Assembly (NCBI RefSeq): GCF_018131105.1
Contig: NZ_JAFCJI010000005.1
Coordinates: forward strand, 1 to 64,000
DNA length: 64,000 nucleotides
Source of the DNA: Bradyrhizobium manausense
GTDB taxonomy: Bacteria; Pseudomonadota; Alphaproteobacteria; Rhizobiales; Xanthobacteraceae
Direction of reading: 5' to 3'
The notes beneath the pieces are model-generated. The model did not search any database. It was not told where the DNA came from and was given only the letters and a program-made list of their open reading frames with translations. Positions 51,043 through 59,318 of this stretch are shown piece by piece. A program made the translations under genes and the position numbers. Each line of letters starts with the position of its first letter. Position 1 is the stretch's first letter.

Positions 51043-51348
51043 CTAACCGGCAGACGGCTTTTCAAGAGCCGCTGCGATCCGCTCCAACAATGCATTGGTG
51101 CGCCTGACTTCCACGACCTGCTGCTCGAACAGATCGACCCAGCTGGCTCCGGATGCTGCGCGCCCATTCCTGCGCGAAAACCACAGCCAGGCACCGACCA
51201 GCGCCACGAACGGCAGCCAGGACACGACCAGACTCACCAGCCAGTACGGCGCGCCGCCACGTGCCGTGAGCGAAAACCAGCCGAGGAGAACTCCGACGAG
51301 AGCGATCCACACGACGACGGGTAGAAACCAAGAGCGAGACTTGGTCAT
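51043..51348 (-). CDS. Small two-helix membrane protein sharing its tail with the adjacent TPR protein
   Basis: A 101-residue protein with two membrane helices (WFLPVVVWIALVGVLLGWF, YWLVSLVVSWLPFVALVGAWLW) and a cytoplasmic-looking tail FEQQVVEVRRTNALLERIAA that ends LEKPSAG. The tail matches the last 30 residues of the TPR protein encoded 32 bp downstream, and both genes are on the minus strand, so they likely form an operon. No family was recognised. Confidence 0.65.
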   Translation of the reverse strand: MTKSRSWFLPVVVWIALVGVLLGWFSLTARGGAPYWLVSLVVSWLPFVALVGAWLWFSRRNGRAASGASWVDLFEQQVVEVRRTNALLERIAAALEKPSAG

Positions 51349-51656
51349 TCCAGGCACGACAGTTCCCCTAGGTTGATATTCGGAAAAACACGCTATCACT
51401 GGTTGATCCGGCTTCCCATGCCCACGCCTGCGCAGCCGTCGAAACGTGGTTAGCCGTTTCTTTGCGGGATCCTCAGCCGCAACGACCGGATCAGCTTCCG
51501 CCCCCCAAAGGGACTTCGCCGACAACGCCTGTCGATGCCATCGGCCGGCCTAAATATTCCTTCCAGGACCGCCGGCTCCCTCTTTCGCCTGTTCGGTTTT
51601 GGCGATTACATCTTCGCACTCGTATTGAACCCATTTTTTTGCGCTGGAGGGATTTC
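51349..51656. other. 308-bp divergent region
   Basis: It lies between the start of the two-helix membrane protein gene (minus) and the start of the alpha/beta hydrolase gene (plus). It should hold both promoters. A 65-codon in-frame extension of the hydrolase gene exists but lacks a ribosome-binding site. No repeat or dyad stood out. Confidence 0.5.
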
Positions 51657-52454
51657 ATGACTTCGTCAAATGTCACTCGCCGCAGATTGATCGGCGGTCT
51701 CGCGGCCGGAGTAAGCGCGGCCTCGGTGGTTTCATCAGGCATCCGCAGTGTCCATGCCCAAACCGCACCAAAGACTTTTGTTCTTGTGGGTGGCGCTTTC
51801 TACGGAGCGTGGTGCTGGCATCGCGTCACCGAAAGGCTCGAGAAGCAGGGCCATAAAGTCTATGCGTTCACGCTCTCCGGGTTGGCTGAGCGCTCGCATC
51901 TGCTCAGCAAGGACGTCAATCTCGATACGCACATCACGGACATCGCAAATCTCGTCGAATGGGAAGACCTGACGAACATTTGCCTCGTCGCCCATTCCTA
52001 TGCCGGATGCCCTGCGTCCGGTGCTCTCGAGCGCATCGGAAGCCGCGTATCATCCATCGTCTGGGTAGATGCTCTCAAGCCAGCCGACGGGCAGGCGTTC
52101 CGGGACCTGGTCCCCTTCCCGATCGAGGAGGGCGCGATCAGCCGCCCGGCACCCAAAGCGCTGCCGCCGACGGCCTTCAGCGATCCCAAAGACGTTGCCT
52201 GGGTTCTGTCAAAAGTCACGCCACAACCGATCGGCACATGGCTTCAGCCGGTGAAACTGTCCGGCGCTCGCGAGAAGGTCGTGAAGAAGACCTACATCCG
52301 GTTGCCCAAATTCCAGCTGACCGCCCTGGACAAGGCGGCAGCAGAGTGCAAGTCCGACAATTCCTGGACGGTCCTCGAAAACACCACGTCCGGCCACTCG
52401 GTCATGATCAGCGAGCCGGATTGGTTGACCGACGTGCTGGTGAAGGCCGCATAA
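51657..52454 (+). CDS. Secreted alpha/beta hydrolase with Tat signal
   Basis: A 265-residue protein. Residues 1-34 have a twin-arginine signal (TRRRLIGGLAAGVSAASVV) ending at VHAQ. The hydrolase fold begins TFVLVGGAFYGAWCWHRV; the nucleophile elbow is VAHSYAG with S114 and the histidine is in TTSGHSVMIS near the C-terminus. It resembles salicylate-esterase/hydroxynitrile-lyase-type hydrolases. The ATG at 51657 follows CTGGAGGG. Confidence 0.87.
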   Translation: MTSSNVTRRRLIGGLAAGVSAASVVSSGIRSVHAQTAPKTFVLVGGAFYGAWCWHRVTERLEKQGHKVYAFTLSGLAERSHLLSKDVNLDTHITDIANLVEWEDLTNICLVAHSYAGCPASGALERIGSRVSSIVWVDALKPADGQAFRDLVPFPIEEGAISRPAPKALPPTAFSDPKDVAWVLSKVTPQPIGTWLQPVKLSGAREKVVKKTYIRLPKFQLTALDKAAAECKSDNSWTVLENTTSGHSVMISEPDWLTDVLVKAA

Positions 52455-52473
52455 GGGCGATGACGCCGGATCT

Positions 52474-52499
52474 GGCCGAGCGATCCGTCTCGCTCGGCC
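52474..52499. terminator. Bidirectional hairpin between convergent genes
   Basis: GGCCGAGCGA and TCGCTCGGCC form a perfect 10-bp stem around a 6-nt loop, 19 bp after the hydrolase stop and 35 bp after the convergent SRPBCC stop. It likely ends both transcripts, though the T-tract is poor. Confidence 0.55.
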
Positions 52500-52533
52500 T
52501 GCACGTGATTGCGTCCGCCCGAGCGGCCGCCTC

Positions 52534-52950
52534 TCACGATGCCTTCTGTTTCGCTTCGACGTATCGCGCAAAGCTGTCGAGGATCGCCTGCCAGCCGCCT
52601 TGCTGCTGCTCGACCGAATGGGTCGCTTCGGCATCGAAGGCGACGCGGACGGTGACGCCCTTTGCTCCCGGCACGAACTCGACTTCGGCCTTGCGATCAC
52701 CGAACGCATATTCGATCCGCTTGCGCTCGACGATTTTCGTATAGGTGCCGGCGAAGTCGAAACCCATGCTGCCGTCCTTGGCCTCCATGCGCGACGAGAA
52801 CACGCCGCCCTCGCGCAGATCGACCGTCGCCCTGGTCGTGTGCCAGTCGTCCGACGCTGCGTTCCACTTCACGATGTCGGCAGGCGTCGTGTAGGCACGC
52901 CAGACCTGGTCGATGGGGGCTGCGACGCTGGTTTCGACGGTGATCCTCAT
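52534..52950 (-). CDS. SRPBCC family protein (AHSA1-like)
   Basis: A 138-residue START-like helix-grip protein: TVETSVAAPIDQVWRAYTTPADIVKWN at the start, DLREGGVFSSRMEAKDGSMGFDFAGTYTKI in the middle, and GGWQAILDSFARYVE as the closing helix. This is the AHSA1 (activator of Hsp90 ATPase-like) group, which binds hydrophobic ligands. No ArsR-type regulator, a frequent partner, is adjacent. Confidence 0.9.
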   Translation of the reverse strand: MRITVETSVAAPIDQVWRAYTTPADIVKWNAASDDWHTTRATVDLREGGVFSSRMEAKDGSMGFDFAGTYTKIVERKRIEYAFGDRKAEVEFVPGAKGVTVRVAFDAEATHSVEQQQGGWQAILDSFARYVEAKQKAS

Positions 52951-53238
52951 GGGTATTGCTCCGGTTCGATTTGGCGGTTCGAGGTGACGAGATCACTTCA
53001 CGTATGCGGGGTCCGTGTCCAGTACATCCGCGAGGTGTCTGCCCAAGGACGATCGAACCCTGTCCATGCCGACACGGCCTGAACCGATAAACCTGAAAAA
53101 TATCGTCAGTACGTTGGTCCGCCATCATGCGCGAACCCGACCAGATGATTTCAAGATTCGCGGATGCACTCGGCCGTCGCCTTGAAATCGCATCCCGGTA
53201 TGCATATGCACCAAGGGTCGCTTTTCCGGGAGTTTCAG

Positions 53239-53463
53239 ATGGCCGCTGCAACATGCCTCAAATGCGAAGGGCACGCTTTCGAACGCGGTCGCGTCTTGCC
53301 GCTCGGCGAACAGCAAGCCGTATCCGTTCTACAATGCGCCGACTGCGGAACGGTGGCTGGGATCCTGGATTCGCAACCGTCGATCGAGAGCCTGCAACAG
53401 CAGGTCGCCAGCATCGACGCCGGCATCATGCGCATCGTCAAGGCGATGCAGGACTTGACCTGA
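53239..53463 (+). CDS. Small zinc-ribbon-like protein
   Basis: A 74-residue protein with two CxxC pairs (CLKCEGHAFE and QCADCGTVAG) spaced about 26 residues, probably one zinc site, followed by a helical C-terminus (IESLQQQVASIDAGIMRIVKAMQ). The ATG at 53239 follows CCGGGAG; the open frame continues upstream. Function unknown; it may mediate protein or nucleic-acid binding. Confidence 0.6.
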   Translation: MAAATCLKCEGHAFERGRVLPLGEQQAVSVLQCADCGTVAGILDSQPSIESLQQQVASIDAGIMRIVKAMQDLT

Positions 53464-53484
53464 GGGAGGCACGGTCCCACCTCT

Positions 53485-54447
53485 TCAGATCGCCCCGGTT
53501 TTCCCGCGAATGGCCGCCGACCGCTTGAACAGTTGCTGGGCATCGGCGGTGCGGCCTTGATCCTTGTAGAACGCAGCTAGATTGTTCAGGATATCGGCGA
53601 GATCCGGATGGTCGGGACCGAGCGTCTTCTCGAAGGTCGCCACCGACAGCTTGTATAGCCGCTCTGCATCGGCGTTACGCCCCTGGCGCGCATAGAGCGT
53701 CGCCAGATTGTTCTGCGCCTGCGCGATGTCGGGATGGTCGGGTCCATAGGCTTTCTCGGTCACCGCGATCGCGCGCTTGAGCAGCCGCTCGGCATCGGCA
53801 TAGCGATGCCGGTGGATGTAGGCATCGGCGAGATTGCTCATCAACACCGTGGCCTCGGGATCGTCGGGGCCGTTCGCCTTCTGGAGAATGGCGAGCCCGC
53901 GCTTGAACAGCGGCTCGGACTGGTCGTAGCGCCCTTGACTACTGTAGACGGCGGCAAGATTGCTCATCGCCATGACGATGGAGGGATCGTTGGGACCGAG
54001 TGCTTTCTGACGAATCGCGATCGACCGTTTGAGCAGCGGCTCGGCTTGCGCGTAATGCTCTTCCGCCCGATAGAGTTCGCCAAGATTGTTCAATACGGTT
54101 GCAACTTCCGTGGAATTCGAACCGAGCGTCTTCTCCCTGATCGCCAGTGAGCGCTTGTAGAGCAATTCGGCAACCGGGTATTGGCCCAGATTGTAGTGGA
54201 TCGTGCCGAGATCGTTCAGCGGCATCGCGACCATGGCGTCATCGGTGCCGAACTCCTTCTCGCGAAGGGCCAGGGCCTTCTGGGCGAGCGGCAGCGCTTC
54301 GGTGTATTTGCCGGCCTGATAGAGCTCCTTCATCTGCCGGGTGAGCGTGCCCGCCTCATCCTCTTCCGCATGGGACGGCGCGCCCATCGACAGGCTCAGC
54401 GCGAGCGCGGCAACCGCAATACGGATCGATGCTTTCAGGGCCTTCAT
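53485..54447 (-). CDS. Secreted kinesin-light-chain-type TPR protein
   Basis: A 320-residue protein with a signal peptide (IRIAVAALALSLSMGAPSHA) and six to seven 42-residue TPR units of the kinesin-light-chain type (AIREKTLGSNSTEVATVLNN, YGPDHPDIAQAQNNLA). It resembles the TPR part of the TPR-CHAT protein at 17253-19847 but has no protease domain. The ATG at 54447 is used. Probably a periplasmic binding scaffold. Confidence 0.85.
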   Translation of the reverse strand: MKALKASIRIAVAALALSLSMGAPSHAEEDEAGTLTRQMKELYQAGKYTEALPLAQKALALREKEFGTDDAMVAMPLNDLGTIHYNLGQYPVAELLYKRSLAIREKTLGSNSTEVATVLNNLGELYRAEEHYAQAEPLLKRSIAIRQKALGPNDPSIVMAMSNLAAVYSSQGRYDQSEPLFKRGLAILQKANGPDDPEATVLMSNLADAYIHRHRYADAERLLKRAIAVTEKAYGPDHPDIAQAQNNLATLYARQGRNADAERLYKLSVATFEKTLGPDHPDLADILNNLAAFYKDQGRTADAQQLFKRSAAIRGKTGAI

Positions 54448-54538
54448 CGCGCGTTCCTTCGTCGCGGCTGCCAAGGGACTTACGCAGTTTTGGTGCGACT
54501 GGAGGCCGGACAGGTTCAATGCGCGGCGGCGGCACCCG

Positions 54539-55900
54539 TTAACGGGTTGCCGCCACGATCGCGCGCAGCAGTTTCGCGTTGCTGAAGCCGATATCCTCGC
54601 GCGTCATCCCCATGCGCAGGATCACCAGCTTGCGCGAGGGGATGATGGCGATCACCTGGCGGAGATGCCCTTCCATCATGAAGGTGTCGGCGGGGAGATC
54701 ATAGCCCAGGCCCTTGGCCAGCCAGATCTGTCCGCGGCCGTAGGCCGGGCCGTGGCCCTCGTCGGACACGGGAGACGGTGACCGCATATAGTCGACGAAG
54801 CCCGCGGGAAGAAGCTGCTGGCCGTTCCATTGCCCGCCCAAGCGCAAAAATTCGCCGAACCGCGCCCAATCGCGCGCGGTGGCAAAGAGAAAACCTTCGC
54901 CGCGAAACGTGCCGACCTCGTCGGCCTCGAGCACGGCGCTGGTCATGCCCAACGGATTGAACAACCGCTCGCGCGGATAGGAGGGAGCGCCCTCGCCGAC
55001 CGCGTCCTGCCAGAGGCGCGTCAGCAGGACCGACTGGGCGCCGGAATAGTTGAATCGCGTTCCCGGTGGCGTGTCGAGCGGAAGGCCCCGCGCGAAAGCT
55101 GCGGTATCCCGCACCAGAAATTCCATGCGCCCGGGATCGGTGATGCGGCCCCCGGCTTCGCTCCATTTCAGCCCGGCGGTCATGGCCATCAGATCGGCGA
55201 TCGAGATTTCCGCGCGGGCGTCGCCGGCCCATTGCGGAAATAGATGCTTCTGCTCGAGCGACAGTTTTCCATCCTTGATGGCCATGCCGACCAGAGCCGC
55301 GGTGACGCTCTTGGTCATCGACCAGCCGTGCAGCGGGGTTGTCGCGCCAAATCCCTCGCCATAGGTTTCGGCGATGATGCGCCCGTCATGGACGACGACG
55401 ATGGCGCGCATGCCCGGGCCTTGCAGGGCCGGATTGTTCACCGCCGCTTGCAAGCGTGTGTTCTCGGACACCTCCACCTTCTCGCCGGCGGGCCAGAGCG
55501 CATCCGCGCTCGCCCTGGGCGGAAGCGGCTGTGCCGCAGGGCGCTTCCAGGACTGGTCGTCCATGACGTTGGTGCAACCCCGGCCCTCGACATATTGGGC
55601 GTGACGTCTGGCGATGAACCCGAGAAGGGCGGCATCGACGCGGTGTTCAGCGGGGCTGACGTCGACCTTCACCAGATGAAAGATCTGATAGCCGAGGGCC
55701 AGCAGGTCGGCCCTTACAATCGCGTCCACCTCGCGCCCGGCCATGAAGACATTCGAGCAGACGGTCTTCGCCGTACCAGCAGTAACGAGTTGCAAGACGT
55801 CTTGGCGGGCGATGACGATCCAGGCGCCTAACCCCACGATCGTCAGCGCGAAAAGGCCGACGACGACACCGAAAATCCTAAGCGCTCGACGCATGATCAT
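54539..55900 (-). CDS. Membrane-anchored serine hydrolase, beta-lactamase fold
   Basis: A 453-residue protein with an N-terminal membrane anchor (RIFGVVVGLFALTIVGLGAWIVI). The nucleophile motif is S194-M-T-K197 in LHGWSMTKSVTAAL; YSGAQSVLL is the tyrosine block. The C-terminal GHLRQVIAIIPSRKL carries an H-x-x-Q in place of KTG. It has the same fold as the product of 44581-45882 but low similarity. Substrate unknown. A start two codons later is possible. Confidence 0.88.
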   Translation of the reverse strand: MIMRRALRIFGVVVGLFALTIVGLGAWIVIARQDVLQLVTAGTAKTVCSNVFMAGREVDAIVRADLLALGYQIFHLVKVDVSPAEHRVDAALLGFIARRHAQYVEGRGCTNVMDDQSWKRPAAQPLPPRASADALWPAGEKVEVSENTRLQAAVNNPALQGPGMRAIVVVHDGRIIAETYGEGFGATTPLHGWSMTKSVTAALVGMAIKDGKLSLEQKHLFPQWAGDARAEISIADLMAMTAGLKWSEAGGRITDPGRMEFLVRDTAAFARGLPLDTPPGTRFNYSGAQSVLLTRLWQDAVGEGAPSYPRERLFNPLGMTSAVLEADEVGTFRGEGFLFATARDWARFGEFLRLGGQWNGQQLLPAGFVDYMRSPSPVSDEGHGPAYGRGQIWLAKGLGYDLPADTFMMEGHLRQVIAIIPSRKLVILRMGMTREDIGFSNAKLLRAIVAATR

Positions 55901-56015
55901 TAACCCGTGCCGGCGGGCTTTCTACTACAACGCGAAGATGGCTCCAAGGCCCCGCCCCATGGCGGTTGGGTAAAGTCGGCGATAAGGTACTGACAGCGGG
56001 ACACCGGGCACACAC

Positions 56016-56702
56016 ATGGCATTCTGGATCGCAGGCGCAGTCGGATTGGTGATCGCCTATCTCCTCGGCTCGATACCCACGGGCTATCTGGCAGGACAAC
56101 TGCTCAGGGGAATCGACATTCGCGAGCACGGCTCCATATCCACCGGGGCAACGAATGTGTTGCGAACCCTCGGCAAATGGCCGGCCCTGGCGGTGCTCGT
56201 CATCGATGTCCTGAAGGGCGTCGCCGCCATCTTCGTCGCGCGCTGGTTCTGCCCCTGGCTCATCACCAAATTGTCCGCGGTGCCGCCGACAGCGTCCCAA
56301 CTGCAAGCCTGGGTGCCGTGGGCGGTGTGCCTCGCCGGCATTGCCGCGCTGCTGGGCCATGGCCGCTCGATCTGGCTGAATTTCACGGGCGGCAAATCAG
56401 CGGCGACCGGGCTCGGTGTGGCGCTGGCGATGTCGTGGCCGGTGGGACTGGGCGCGGCAGTCGTCTTTGGCGCCGTGCTGGCGATGTCCAGGATCGTTTC
56501 GCTCAGTTCGATGCTCGCAGCGGTGACGGCGATCATTCTCGTCGGCGGCCTCGAGCACCCGCTGCCCTATCGGCTGCTGGTGATCGCAGGCGGCCTCTAC
56601 GTCATCGTCCGCCATCGCGCCAACATCCAGCGGCTGCTGGCGGGCACCGAGCCGAGGCTCGGTCAAAGCAGCCCGGACGTGAAGGCGGAAGTGCAGGCCT
56701 GA
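56016..56702 (+). CDS. plsY: Glycerol-3-phosphate acyltransferase PlsY
   Basis: A 228-residue protein with about five to six membrane helices. It carries the three PlsY motifs: LLGSIPTGYLAG, HGSISTGATNVLRTLG with the Asn-Val-Leu-Arg, and GHGRSIWLNFTGGKSAATGLG. The enzyme transfers the acyl group from acyl phosphate to glycerol-3-phosphate, the first step of phospholipid synthesis. It stands alone and converges with the next gene. Many rhizobia have more than one plsY-like gene, so this may not be the only copy. Confidence 0.92.
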   Translation: MAFWIAGAVGLVIAYLLGSIPTGYLAGQLLRGIDIREHGSISTGATNVLRTLGKWPALAVLVIDVLKGVAAIFVARWFCPWLITKLSAVPPTASQLQAWVPWAVCLAGIAALLGHGRSIWLNFTGGKSAATGLGVALAMSWPVGLGAAVVFGAVLAMSRIVSLSSMLAAVTAIILVGGLEHPLPYRLLVIAGGLYVIVRHRANIQRLLAGTEPRLGQSSPDVKAEVQA

Positions 56703-56709
56703 CGCGAGA

Positions 56710-57456
56710 TCAATTGACCGCCTGAAGCGCAGCCGTGAAGGTGGCGAGGTCAGCGCGGGCCATCTCGTCGGGCGCCCATTTCGGGAGGTCGGCGAGCTCT
56801 GCGATCACACGGGCCCTGTCCTGCGGCAACAGGAAGCCTGCCCAGACGTCGCGGGTGTCACGGAGCGCAGCCGCCACGAGGCGGGCGTTGGCGGGCTTGC
56901 TGGCACCCTGGATCGCTGCGCAGACCGTGGTCAGGATGTAGACGGCGCTGTTCTTGCGAAAGCCCACAAATCCCTCCTCGCGGATGCGGGTGCGCTGCTC
57001 CGCCGGGAGCTGTGCCCAGAACAATTGGCCCGCAACCGCCTCGCGGGCCATGCCGCGGATCATGAAGCTCATCGCCACTGCATACTGATCCCCGTACTCG
57101 GTCATGTTGCGCCCAAGAGCGGCGAGATCGGGCTGCGGTCCGGGCTTCATGCCGTACAAGATGAACAGCTTGTGGGTCTGGTTTGCGGTGTCGGTCCAGT
57201 CCATCAGCCAGCCCATGTCGCTCGCCTGCGCGGGCGGCAGCGCCGCGAGGGCGTCGAGATCAAAGACATGACCAAGCAAGGCTGCGATATCGGGCCGGGT
57301 CAGATCAGGCCGCTCACCCTTCTTCGCGACCCCTTCGACATAGGCCTTGAAGGCCTTCGCGGCGTCACGCGCGGCGGCGAGATCCTGCACGCCGTCCTGT
57401 GCAAACGCCGGCGAGACGAATGCGAGAAGGACCAGGAGAATTCTGACGATGGCCAT
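56710..57456 (-). CDS. Secreted protein of unknown function
   Basis: A 248-residue protein with a signal peptide (MAIVRILLVLLAFVSPAFAQ). The mature part is mostly helical, with RPDIAALLGHVFDLDALAAL and HKLFILYGMKPGPQPDLAALG. No known domain recognised. Stop codon 8 bp from the convergent plsY stop. The amidase gene lies upstream on the same strand (31 bp), so the two may be cotranscribed. Confidence 0.65.
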   Translation of the reverse strand: MAIVRILLVLLAFVSPAFAQDGVQDLAAARDAAKAFKAYVEGVAKKGERPDLTRPDIAALLGHVFDLDALAALPPAQASDMGWLMDWTDTANQTHKLFILYGMKPGPQPDLAALGRNMTEYGDQYAVAMSFMIRGMAREAVAGQLFWAQLPAEQRTRIREEGFVGFRKNSAVYILTTVCAAIQGASKPANARLVAAALRDTRDVWAGFLLPQDRARVIAELADLPKWAPDEMARADLATFTAALQAVN

Positions 57457-57487
57457 GGGAGTTGGTCGGGCTCCGCACCATGAAGGT

Positions 57488-59107
57488 TCAGGCGGGAGCC
57501 TGGAGCGCGGTCAGCCCCGGCGGCGGCTTCCGCATATTCGAGGCCTGCTCATAGGCATAGGCCAGGCGCAACAGCTTGTGCTCGCTCCAGGCGCGGCCTG
57601 CAAACGTGACGCCGACCGGACAATCGGGCGCCTCCTTGCCGTCGGCGCCCGAGACGAGGCCAGCCGGCACCATGACGCTGGGATAGCCGGCCTTGGCCGC
57701 AATCGCTGCGCCCGTCGCGGCGGGGAACAGGACGGCATCCAGCTTGTGCAGGTTCATGTAGGCGCCCATGCCGTGCGTCCTGGCCGCAAGCAGGTCCATG
57801 GCGCGCGCGGATTTGTACTCGCGCTCGCTCAAGTCGCCTTTGGTGAGGTCGGCGGCGAGAAACAGGTCCTGGCCGAAGCGCAAGGTTTCCTTCGCATTCG
57901 CCGCGTTGAAGGCGATGATGTCGGCCATGGTCTTGATATCGGTATTGGTCGCCCAATCCTTCAGATAGCGATTGAGACCGTGTTTCAGCTCGTAGAGGAA
58001 AACGATCGGCGCACCGGTTGGATTGCCCTTGTTGGCACTCAGCGGATTGCGGTTGAGCACGGCCATGTTGGTGCCGGGACCGGCAAGCCAGCCACGCGTC
58101 GGCATGCTGGCGCGCACGATGACGGCGCCGAGATCCTCCAGCAGCTCGATGACGTCGGCCATCAGCTTGGCGCCGTCGGCAGGCAGCTTGCCGTAATAGC
58201 AGTCGTTCAGCGGATCTGAGGGATCGCTGGGCACGCCGATCCGCGCACCTCTCAGCGCGTCGCGCGCGAGATCGGCGGTGTAGTCGGCCGGCCGCTTCTG
58301 CCGCTCGGTTGCGGGATCGCGCGGATCCCTGGTCGCGAGCACGTTGAGCAGCAGCGCGGCGTCGCGCACCGTGCGCGTCATCGGACCCGCCGTGTCCTGG
58401 CTATGCGCGATCGGAATGATGCCGGCACGGCTGATCAATCCGACCGTCGGCTTCACGGTGACGATGCCATTGCGGCTGGCGGGATGCAGCAGCGAGCCCG
58501 ACGTCTCGGTCCCGATCGAGGCCGCACACAGGCCGGCCGCCACGGCCACCGCCGAACCCGAGCTCGATCCGCCGGGAGTGACGACCGGAATGTCGTGCTC
58601 ACCCATCAGCGCCGGCGCATAAGGATTTTTCACCTGGCCGCCGAGCGAGGAATAGCCCGCGGGCATCTCGACTGCGAGGATGTTGGCGAACTCAGTCAAA
58701 TTCGTCTTGCCGAGGATCACCGCACCGGCCTTGCGCAGCAGCTTGACGACGGTGGCGTCGCGCCTGGCACGCGCGCCCTCCAGCGCCAGCGAGCCCGCCG
58801 TCGTCGGCTGCTGGTCCGATGTCGCGATGTTGTCCTTCACCAGGATCGGCACCCCGGCCAGCGGCCGCTTGGCTGACGGCCTCGTGCCATCAAGCTCGGC
58901 GGCGATCGCGAGCGCGTCGGAATTGAGCGCGCGAACGGAATTCAGCATCGGCCCGGCGCGGTCGTAGGCCGCGACCCGTGCAAGATAGGCTTTTGTCAGC
59001 ATTGTTGCGGTGACCCGCCCGTCGGCCAGGGCGTCGACGATGTCGCTCATCGGCCCATCCTCGCGCGGCAGCTCCGGCGCCGCGTCGCGACGGGTCGGCT
59101 TCTTCAT
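57488..59107 (-). CDS. Amidase signature family enzyme
   Basis: A 539-residue enzyme with the Ser-cisSer-Lys triad: K91 in VPILVKDNIAT, S181 in TPGGSSSGSAVAV and S205 in GTETSGSLLHPAS. Catalyses hydrolysis of amides or, in related enzymes, of hydrazides. The loop insertions are like those of secondary-metabolite amidases rather than GatA. It is divergent from a GNAT remnant and an acyl-CoA-dehydrogenase-like gene; a 19-bp dyad lies 22 bp upstream of its start. Confidence 0.92.
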   Translation of the reverse strand: MKKPTRRDAAPELPREDGPMSDIVDALADGRVTATMLTKAYLARVAAYDRAGPMLNSVRALNSDALAIAAELDGTRPSAKRPLAGVPILVKDNIATSDQQPTTAGSLALEGARARRDATVVKLLRKAGAVILGKTNLTEFANILAVEMPAGYSSLGGQVKNPYAPALMGEHDIPVVTPGGSSSGSAVAVAAGLCAASIGTETSGSLLHPASRNGIVTVKPTVGLISRAGIIPIAHSQDTAGPMTRTVRDAALLLNVLATRDPRDPATERQKRPADYTADLARDALRGARIGVPSDPSDPLNDCYYGKLPADGAKLMADVIELLEDLGAVIVRASMPTRGWLAGPGTNMAVLNRNPLSANKGNPTGAPIVFLYELKHGLNRYLKDWATNTDIKTMADIIAFNAANAKETLRFGQDLFLAADLTKGDLSEREYKSARAMDLLAARTHGMGAYMNLHKLDAVLFPAATGAAIAAKAGYPSVMVPAGLVSGADGKEAPDCPVGVTFAGRAWSEHKLLRLAYAYEQASNMRKPPPGLTALQAPA

Positions 59108-59129
59108 GACGTGCCCCCTGAACGGATAT

Positions 59130-59148
59130 ATGCTACAAAACGTAGCAT
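59130..59148. promoter_or_regulatory. Dyad ATGCTAC-AAAAC-GTAGCAT, likely operator of the amidase gene
   Basis: Exact 7-bp arms around a 5-nt spacer, 22 bp upstream of the amidase start codon in a short AT-rich patch where the promoter should be. Size and symmetry fit a TetR- or GntR-type homodimer site. No such regulator is encoded nearby. Confidence 0.5.
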
Positions 59149-59181
59149 TTATCGGGATTGCGCGACAAGCAGGAGCGCGTG

Positions 59182-59250
59182 ATGGACTGCACGATCCGGC
59201 CTGCGCATTCCGATGACGCCGCCGACATCAGCGCGGCCGTTGCGGCTTGA
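59182..59250 (+). pseudogene. N-terminal remnant of a GNAT acetyltransferase gene
   Basis: A 22-codon frame behind an AGGAGCG ribosome-binding site: MDCTIRPAHSDDAADISAAV, then AA and a stop. IRPAxxxDAxxI is the usual first strand and helix of GNAT acetyltransferases, but the acetyl-CoA-binding region is missing and the following DNA leads to the next gene. I read it as the stub of a deleted gene. Confidence 0.45.
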
Positions 59251-59318
59251 TTGACGCCAGCAGATAGAGGACCATCGCGTTTCACCGCTCACACCAGAAT
59301 GGGCGAGGAAACGCAGAT

